Assembly (NCBI RefSeq): GCF_021869535.1
Contig: NW_026262712.1
Coordinates: 112,651,640 to 112,715,639 of the forward strand
From: Mytilus californianus
Taxonomy: Eukaryota; Mollusca; Bivalvia; Mytilida; Mytilidae
Direction of reading: 5' to 3'
DNA length: 64,000 nt
The notes below the pieces were generated by a model. The model worked only from the letters and a program-made list of their open reading frames with translations. It did not search any database and was not told where the DNA came from. This document shows positions 56,520 through 64,000 of the stretch, in pieces (position 1 is the first letter of the stretch; every line of letters begins with the position of its first letter). The translations under genes were made by a program, and so were the position numbers.

Positions 56520-57500
56520 GAATTAACAGCAAAACTGAGGATCCCCATATACTCCTATTTCATAAATCACAAATACGTGCTTCTCTCCTTCTGTATCAAA
56601 ATTAAAAAGTCGATTCAAATTTCCTGTCTTTATACTGGATACCAAAACTTTACACAAATCCTAATGAAGAACAGAATATTGCCGCTTCGTCAAGCTATTT
56701 GAAGAAAAACCTTTCTAACGTAGTACCACTTTTTTTTCTACAACTTTCCTTTTTGCAGTAAATTATGGCCTTCAGAAATATTGTGATGATGAGTAATATT
56801 CAATCAGTGATGGTAATCAGATTAGTTCCTCAAAAATTATAATTATCTTCTCCAGCATCTTCAATCATAATCTTTACAATATTGCAATAGAAGCAAATGC
56901 TTTTTTTACGCTTTATACTTTCCTGTGCTCAATTAAGAGACAAACTATATCGTCTCATTAAAATAAACGGAAAACGTTGATACAAATTCCTTATTGTAGG
57001 TCATAAATAGTCTAACTTCGTGAGTATTTACAATGATTCCCGCAACAAATACACCGAAGATAATATTAAAAGGCTGGAATTTTGTCAACAACATATTAGT
57101 TTGGTTTTGTCTATGGATATGCAGACAGTCCGTATGCCACGTGGAAGTAATTGTACACCACTGCTGCCTGATTTGATTTTGTGCTCATATGTAGCATATT
57201 TTATACAGAACCTTTCAAAAGAAAGAAAGTAAGAGCATCTTGCCTGGTTCATCAATTTCACTCTCAGATATATTGATGATGTTTTGTCACTCAATAACCG
57301 ACATTTATATGAGTGCTTACATCTCATATATCCCTTTAATCTTGATATGTACAGATAGTAGAACTTCTGCTTCATATCATGATTTTTCCTCAAAATTGAC
57401 AACAAAATACGACTTCTAACTAGAATCTATGAAAAACGTAATGATTTCAACTTTTCAATTGTCAACTTCCTATTTCTATTCAGTAATTTTTAGCATTCAC
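56520..57500 (+). pseudogene. RT element, decayed plus-strand copy
   Basis: In order and across frames: SLYWIPKL-like (LYTGYQNFTQI in a shifted frame), GLQKYCDDE, a TLYT-like patch, RNKYTEDNIKRLEF, QTVRMPRGSNCTPLLPDLIL, YIDDVLSLNNRH, ARIYEKRNDFNFSIVNF-like. It ends within the thumb region near 57495. Family F follows. Confidence 0.75.
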
Positions 57501-57529
57501 TATGTAGACTTTGTTCAGTGCTTCAACCG

Positions 57530-57915
57530 ATTTATGTGGACGAGATACTGAAGTGGACACTAGATACGTTTTCCGGTCACCATCATTAATTGGTTGACCA
57601 ATACGATGTCGGTCTCTAAACTCACCAGCAACATGTTTTCGTGGTCTTACATCTTTTAATTACTTCTATACCAGTTTTTCGTTTTATCTTTGATTTCAAC
57701 ATTTGTGTCCGATTGCCGATTATGACATTTTGACTGAACTTGGATTTGCATGGCTTGTATTGCATACATAGCAGGATACGATTACCTTGTCGACGCAACT
57801 TCTTTCGCTCCTTTTTGGGGTTCATGCAATTCCCTCTGTTTGATCTTGTTATATTGATTTGTTTCCTAATCGATTTATGAGATTGACACATCGATATAAC
57901 TAATGTCGCCTTAAT
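57530..57915 (+). repeat. Repeat family F, probable RT 3' tail
   Basis: ACATGTTTTCGTGGTCTTAC, GATTATGACATTTTGACTGA, CATAGCAGGATACGATTACC, TTGTCGACGCAACTTC, GGGGTTCATGCAATTCCC and AATCGATTTATGAGATTGAC. The longest copy; it starts directly after the RT remnant at 56520-57500. Confidence 0.75.
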
Positions 57916-58199
57916 GTATCAACGGATAATCTTTGAGTTTCTTTTAAATGTACAAAAAAGTTTGGAGATAACAAGGGAACAATAAAAAGTATAGAACAAA
58001 ACACAAAACGCAAAGCAAATATAAAAGGCTTTAGTTATAGTAAGCGGATTTTGTGAACATTAGAGTCTTAAAATAACTAATCGACAAATCAAATAGTTAA
58101 TTGATCGATTAAGATGACTCATGAACTAGTCACGTTCAGTTTCTGTTAGCTAGAGACGTAATGAATAAATAAATAAATAGCAATTGTGTTATACAATAA

Positions 58200-58350
58200 T
58201 TACTCCTGTACCAAGTCAGGAATATGGAAGTTTTTTTCATTTCCTCCGTTGACTGATAGCGTTTGATTTTGTCAGTCTTTATGGACTTCACCCTTTTTGA
58301 ATTTGCTGTGAAGTTCAGTATTTTTGTTTACTTATTTTCTACGTTTATTT
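58200..58350 (+). repeat. Repeat family E copy
   Basis: CTGTACCAAGTCAGGAATAT, GCGTTTGATTTTGTCAGTC and TGTGAAGTTCAGTATTTTTG in order. Confidence 0.8.
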
Positions 58351-58364
58351 TTTATATGCTTTAA

Positions 58365-58570
58365 TTAAACTTACCCTAAGGGTGACTAAAAAATAGAAAT
58401 ATTATCGCTCTTGGTCTTCTTGCACCAAAAACTCGTGCCAAAATGGGGAGTTCGTTTGTCTGTGCGGAATGTACAAGTACGAAGCCAGCTCCGGTCAGAT
58501 TGGGGATGTGAATTCCGATGTCTCGTGTAGAGAGTTCGTGAGTGTCACAAAATTCTCGTGAGCAGTTCGA
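58365..58570 (+). repeat. Repeat family G copy
   Basis: AAGGGTGACTAAAAAATAG, GGTCTTCTTGCACCAAAAAC, AAATGGGGAGTTCGTTTGTC and GATGTCTCGTGTAGAGAG. Matches 36385-36620. Confidence 0.75.
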
Positions 58571-58604
58571 AAAAATAGTAAAACTGGAAATAGTTTATAT
58601 AAAT

Positions 58605-59060
58605 AGAATATTGAGTAACTGTAGCTGCAACAAACAAGACGTCAATTTAAATGACATTAACAATAAAACCGCACAATAAGAAGAGAAAGTAGGACTTATA
58701 CAACAAAACTTCCCCATTCCTAACAGGTTGTCAATAAACAGATAGAACAAAAGCAGGTTGTGACAGAAAATATTTTTAGATATTTAGAGAAAGTTCTTGC
58801 GAGATTTCAACATTTACAGAGTGTTTGAGATATCCGAACTATCCTCTTGTTGAAAAATAAGACATCCGATATAAAAAAAACAAAAACAGCAGCAAACTGA
58901 AAACAATATTCAATCAGTTTTATCATCAGCAAACGCTAGATCACCAGATTTTATGGCACTGTCAAATCAACTACAAATGAATAATAATAGCGAAATTCAG
59001 TTACGGGATGAAATATAAAATACAAAAAACAGACTGAATCTAACTGAAATCCCTTTCTTG
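58605..59060 (+). pseudogene. C1q-family exon 1 fragment
   Basis: Clearly homologous to the coiled-coil exon of the gene at 24835: CSCNKQDVNLNDINNKTAQ, then a stop, ENNIQSVLSSANARSPDFMA and KNRLNLTEI, with several stops and frameshifts between. It lacks the signal peptide, and I find no C1q exon downstream. Closest to the 24835 copy rather than the 39469 copy by the shared NKQDVN and INNKTAQ. A dead third family member. Confidence 0.85.
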
Positions 59061-60254
59061 AATTTACCTTGGAGTTCGGTTTATTTTTTTTATTATTCGT
59101 TCTTACAAACTAGAAAAAAAAACATGTCAGTATTTGGACAGTTCTATAGAAGAGATCAGGACGAAAACATTGTCATGAAGGATTTGCAAATTAACGAAAT
59201 CCAAAAGTAGAAATACTTGCCAAAATCATGACACGAAATGCACATCAACAAATAAATGCAAAACCCTTTAATGCCAATTAAATACTGACAACAAAAACTA
59301 AAGAATCTTATTATAGCAATATTCCGATAATGTAATCCTGAAGAAAATTAAAACTTTCGCAAAATCATTGAGTGCATAAATACACAATAAGAAACACTAC
59401 TTTTTTCATAATGATGCATGCAAAATAACAAAAGGTAAGAGAAGATATATACAAGATTAATATGTTCGGCCAGACAATAAAATCCTACAGCGATAGTATG
59501 TTAGTTCGAATATAGAATATTAGACAACTTCCCATAGGAAAAAATCCGGTACCCTTTTTGTTACGGAACACCCGCCATAAATAGACAATTACATGTTTAC
59601 AAGGCGAGATCCATTTGTCTAACTTACACAATGAAATGATGATCCGATGATCCCCATTACGAAATTTCACATTTCTGTTCGGCAGTTTAGACCTTGTAGT
59701 GAAATCAAATCTCATATATCATATATATGCATGTCATTGTCAGTTTGTTGTCGACTTGTGAGATCGAATATCTCTTTGGTATCTTTCGCTTATCTTTTGC
59801 AGTATGCACAGCCTAAACCAATTCATTGTTTGAAAAAAAATCAATCCTCGAATGGCTCAAATTTCAACTTGCTTAATATGTCTTTAATTAGAATATTTAT
59901 CTTCACAAATGGATAAGATACAAATGGAGCAATCAACAAATTTTTAAAGTAAACAGAAAAACGAACTAAACTACGAGCAAAAACGTTTAAAGGTGAATTC
60001 AGATTGACTTTGTAATTCCCACGGTAAATTTTAGCAAAAAGTAAAATAACAAAAATCCCGAAATCCCATTTTAGTAAACGAACCCCCGGTCGCACTCAGG
60101 TTTTATGTGTTATTTTTGCTATTAATTATGTTACTTATTGTGAATTTTTGGAAAATGCTCAAGGTCGTGCGTTTCACAGAATGTTTATGACGTCGGAACA
60201 CTGAGTCCGTTTGGTGTGTACTGATTTATACTTTAGTCTGGGAGATGATAATTT
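59061..60254. other. Intergenic, no gene seen
   Basis: A short family E end at 59061-59100 and a family A fragment at 59725-59800; otherwise nothing recognised. Confidence 0.6.
59725..59800 (+). repeat. Repeat family A, 3' part only
   Basis: GCATGTCATTGTCAGTTTGT, TCGACTTGTGAGATCG and TTTGGTATCTTTCGC. Confidence 0.7.
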
Positions 60255-60610
60255 ATGTATTAGTTGTAAAAAAGGGGCGAAAGATATCAAAGGGACATTC
60301 AAACTCATAAATCGAAAACAAACTGACAACGCCATGGCTAAAAAAGAAAAAGACCAACAGACAAACAATAGTACACAAAACACAACATTAAAAACTAAAG
60401 ACTGAGCAACACGAACCCCACCAAAAACTAGGGGTGATATCAGGTGCTCCTGAAGGGTAAGCAGATCATGCTCCACATGTGGCACCCGTCGTGTTGCTCA
60501 GGTAAATACAAACGCGGTAATAAGTCTAATTCGGTAGGTCACAATCGGGAAAAGGGGACTCGATTATAGTTACGGCATTAGGAACATATCCGCTATCATC
60601 TGTGAAACGG
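60255..60610 (-). repeat. Repeat family A, 3' tail of the adjacent RT copy
   Basis: Full-length match (reversed) to 22805-23165, from GAATATCCGTTTCACAGATG through GACCTACCGAATTAGACTTA, GCAACACGACGGGTGCCAC and GTTCGTGTTGCTCAGTCTTT. It starts where the RT reading frame at 60596-61640 ends, in the same orientation. Confidence 0.85.
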
Positions 60611-61640
60611 ATATTCCGGTAATTTACCAAGGGATGATTTCAACTTCATCCCTTGGAACTTTTGGTTTAATAGTTTCCTTGTAAGCAGCAACCCTCTATC
60701 AAGGAAATCATGATAGTAAATACAAGCCCTGGAGTATCGTAACACCTGGAAGATATATACTCCGTATGCAGGCGCTGCTGGAATGTTGCTACATAGAAAT
60801 GGAAAGTTCACAATTTGGAAGCTGAAATCATCTGTTTTGTTATAAAGTTTTGTTTTCAACCGACCCTCATTGTCAATTTCTAGATGTAAGTCAAGATATG
60901 AGGCGGACTTAAATGTATCTGTTGTATCCTTTATCTAAGGTTCGATGGGTTAGATGCGTTCAACTTAGTCACCAAATTTTTGACATCATCTATGTAGCGG
61001 AAAGTAAAGTTAAAGGATACTGCTAACTTCTTTTCTTTCTTCTTAAGAAGTTCCTGTATGAAGTCAGCCTCATATGAACAAAGGAACAAGAGGGGCACAG
61101 TTGGTTCCCATGGGAATGCCGATTGTTTGTTGAAAAACACTTCCTCCAAACGTAACAAATATGTTGTCAATCAAGTAATCAAGCATCTTGATAATGTCAT
61201 TTTCAGAGATTTTTTGTTAGAATCAGAGTGATTTTTTACAAAGTAGGATTTATCCATCCCTAAGATCAGATACTTGTATCTACGTTGGCTATTCTTTTTT
61301 ATGAAACAAAGCAGGACCAACTCTTCAATTTGTCTTTTAGTTTGGAATGGGGAATACTTGTGTAAAGTGTAGAAAAGTCAAATGTTCTAATACTATTGCA
61401 AGATTAAAGAGTTTTAGATTGTATGTACTCTAAAAGATCTTTGGAATTTTTTATTATCCAAGTATCCACATCTGATTCACGCCACCTCCAGAATAGGTAG
61501 TTTCACAATAACTTTGAAGTCCGGCTTTGATTGCTGATAAAATTGATGTTAATAATTTAGAAAGAGGTTTCATGGAGCACTTGGAAGATCCAGCAGTATA
61601 CCGTTGTAATTGGCTTAAAGTAGCGTTTGGTAACTGTGAT
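60611..61640 (-). pseudogene. RT element, decayed minus-strand copy
   Basis: Order on the minus strand: KAGLQSYCET-like, a WILDN patch, KNSQRRYKYLILGMDKSYFV, a LRLEEVFFNKQSAFPWEPT frame (shifted FGGxxFQQxVGxPMGT), FLCSYEADFIQELL, SFNFTFRYIDDV, MKTKLYNKTDDFSFQIVNFP, SNIPAAPAYGVYIFQVLRYS and DRGLLLTRKLLNQ. Stops and frameshifts occur in the 5' half; the catalytic DD is retained. Family A sequence follows at its 3' end. Confidence 0.82.
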
Positions 61641-61778
61641 TACTCATATATTGGTGCTGTTTAGTTGTTTTTGTGCTTCTTATCGATGAATTAAAATAAG
61701 CTATTTGCAACTGAGTTTTACAGTTTGTTCTTTTGTTGTTCTGTTAAACCTATGTCCCGTGTAAGATGAGAGTTGAGC

Positions 61779-61793
61779 ACACACACACACACA
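61779..61793. repeat. CA microsatellite
   Basis: About seven CA dinucleotides, directly followed by ATGTTTAACCCGCC, the start of repeat I. Confidence 0.85.
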
Positions 61794-62129
61794 TGTTTAA
61801 CCCGCCATATTCCTCATATGACTGTCCCGAGGAGCCTGTAATTCAGTGCACGTGGTTGTCGTAGGTTTGTGTCTGTCATATTTGATTTTTGTATTAAATT
61901 TTTATTCAGAATTGATACCTAAGACGTAAATGAAATATCTGTCTAAGTCATAAAATGTTTTCAGTAAGTAACAATGGCACTGACAGTTGTTTCCAATCTC
62001 ATTTTTCATGAATTTGGCTTTAATGCAAAAAAAATTCAGTCATGATAAAATATACCATCCCGATCAGCAGACCTGCCATTGGCCGTAGTAATAATGAAAA
62101 GACTGTGGACTGCTGTCTATGTAGGAGAC

Positions 62130-62340
62130 AGTGCCAGAAAATAGTATAACAAAAATACCGAACTCAAAGGTAAATTTAAAACGTAGGAAGTCCATTAAAA
62201 TTGACAAAGTCAAACGTGAGACTTTATCAACCAATGGAAAACAATTGTCATATTCCTGGATTGTAAAGGCCTTTTTCAAAAGAAAATGATGGAATAAACC
62301 TGGTTTCATAGCTAGCTAAACGTCCAACTTGTATAACTGG
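62130..62340 (-). repeat. Repeat family E copy
   Basis: ATACCGAACTCAAAGG, CCAATGGAAAACAATTGTCA, GGAATAAACCTGGTTTCA and TAGCTAGCTAAACGTCCAAC match 16085-16350 in the same orientation. Confidence 0.8.
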
Positions 62341-64000
62341 TAGAAAACGCTGTTGCAGTGGAATATCTGGCAAATGAATTGCAGCGAGTTGTCAATGAAA
62401 CGAATCTTATATGGCACAGATTTTCAAGCAATCAAAATCAAGTTTTTCACCGGATTACGCAGAGATCAAGCACAAATGAAACAAACAAAATAGCGAGCTT
62501 GAGCGAAAGATGGTTTCATTTTTTGGAAAATATATTAGTCATTTGAATACAGACCGAACAATAAAGTTATTGTTTAAACATTTATGTTATTTTGGATAGG
62601 TTACAGTAAGCAATAAAGTATCTTAAATTAATGTACAGTAAGCATATAATTTTAATGTATAAAAACACACACTTTCTTCGTTTGAAATCTTTTGGTTGCT
62701 AGGTAATTACACATTACTCGGAAGTTGCTTAGCAAAGCACCTGCTATCAAACTATCATGATCTTTATTTAGTTGTATGTATTAAAATGTTTTGTGGTTAA
62801 ACATGTATTTCAGCATTATGTGTAAATACATACTTCAAAAGTCTGAATTACGATGGTTGCTAAGCAAACAAGTCTATCATATGCAGTTGCAAAATATTTC
62901 GATGGTATGCAGCTGCTTAGCACAATACATGTTGTAATGCTATTGGAATACAACAGTACCCTACACAAATTCTTATATATATTGAACTTAATTATCCTGA
63001 GGGGCCACGTTTCACTACAACTATAACATCAACTATTTTTGGATAGTTTCAAGAAAATCTTTCTCATTTGTAGATATTGCTTAGTTCGTTTGTTTCCCTG
63101 GAAACCCCAAAATTGATAATATGAAAGTGAACAGCTGCACTAGGTTTGATTCTTGTCCTTTTAATTTTCAAGTTTTCAGGTAAAATATCATTCTCATTGA
63201 TACTAAAATACCCTTTGAAATGTACCATTATTGTTTATTTATAACTAACAAATTGTTGCTAAGGAAAACTCTGGTTGCTATGGTTTTTCTGTTGATACAA
63301 ATAAATCATTATAAAAAGCAATTCTAATAAACGTGCTTCTATCGCTTTAAAAAAACGCCGTGATAAAAAAAAATCAGAACCTTTATTCTCATTATGATGC
63401 ATAATAAAAAGAACTAATGCATTAGAGCTCAGAAAAATGTACAAAATTAAAATTAAGTAAAATTCCGCGAAATTCCATTAATGCTTTTGGTGCATTAAAG
63501 TCATTACAAAACATGACGTCACGAATGAAAACGCTTAAGCTGAAGGTTTTTCCGTTACGTGAATTCTCCAAATTCGGATAATATTGCATTAAAATGGAGT
63601 TTTTGGATAGGTGTTGTTTTATTTTCTATTCTATTGCATTATTCGCACATTTACTGATTTCAACTAGTCTGCATGGCGGCTCCTTAGTTACGAAATGTCA
63701 ACTGTGGATTTTACGGTAGCTTACGAGAAAAAATGTATATTAAAAATGGTAAATGTTAGTGTTGAGAATTAAAAGGATTAAACACATTTTTTTCTAGCGG
63801 TTATTTAAGAAGTAATTCATTCAAGCTATAGATTTATTATAAATGTTTTGCCTTATCTAACAGGGGGGGAGACAACAGCCACACACACTACATACCCACC
63901 CTCGCTTCAGTTTTTTAAATTACCGTATTTGTCCTATTAGAATCGAAAAAAATCATGCAATTTTCTCCTGGAAAAGACATCTGAATCGATTAAAATGTAA

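Larger units (their letters stand above)
61641..64000. other. Intergenic with repeats, no gene seen
   Basis: A CA microsatellite (61779-61793), partial repeat I (61793-61960), a family E copy (62130-62340), a cluster of TTGCTAAGCAA-like motifs (62693-63290) and a CRE-like TGACGTCA near 63518. Short open frames have no recognisable domain. Confidence 0.6.

Noticed and set aside
59841..60095. 84-codon minus-strand frame
   Set aside because: No domain; low-complexity basic/hydrophobic translation next to family A fragments.

Overview
The window looks like a piece of nuclear genome from a bivalve mollusc, most likely a marine mussel (Mytilus-like). It is AT-rich and gene-poor, coding blocks are split by GT..AG introns, and the recognisable host genes belong to families that are expanded in mussels (C1q-domain proteins, Toll-like receptors, KIAA1958/DUF3504-type tyrosine-recombinase proteins). 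The rest is saturated with short dispersed repeats of the kind that crowd mussel intergenic DNA. The species assignment is inference; no database was searched.

Layout. 1-11.7 kb: no convincing gene, but palindromic elements (615-645, 850-994, 10468-10590), a lone LTR fragment (1906-2421), a 350-bp array of palindromic E-box-like units (5134-5480) and a decayed reverse transcriptase (RT) piece (9775-10190). 11.76-14.23 kb: a single-exon Toll-like receptor pseudogene. 14.2-24.8 kb: repeats only, apart from one weak orphan ORF. 24.8-26.7 kb: an apparently intact two-exon secreted coiled-coil/C1q gene. 27.08-35.28 kb: a minus-strand LTR retrotransposon with gag remnants but no visible pol, into which a plus-strand Penelope-like RT element (30.4-32.35 kb) and nested repeats have inserted. 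39.5-41.9 kb: a second C1q gene, a paralogue of the first and apparently pseudogenised. 43.5-45.2 kb: decayed RT element. 45.7-50.6 kb: a minus-strand, three-exon tyrosine-recombinase (Crypton-derived type) gene whose catalytic residues are all visible across the splice junctions, with one frameshift near its N-terminus. 51.5-55.1 kb: a minus-strand Ty1/copia retrotransposon, 3'-truncated, with a 175-bp 5' LTR and tRNA primer site. 55.7-57.9 kb: two RT copies joined head to head. 58.6-59.06 kb: an exon fragment of a third C1q paralogue. 60.25-61.65 kb: another RT copy. 61.7-64 kb: repeats only.

How the parts relate. The immune-type genes form a local C1q cluster (one intact, one broken, one exon fragment) plus a dead TLR, a small birth-and-death picture consistent with the gene presence/absence turnover known in mussels. 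Most dispersed repeats can be tied to a few sources. Two repeat families (A and F below) sit directly 3' of separate RT copies in the same orientation and are probably the 3' tails of two RT subfamilies, so many solo copies are likely 5'-truncated insertions. A set of near-palindromic foldback elements, two of which share a hinge resembling CTCGGCRAGCCTCG, remains without an obvious autonomous partner.
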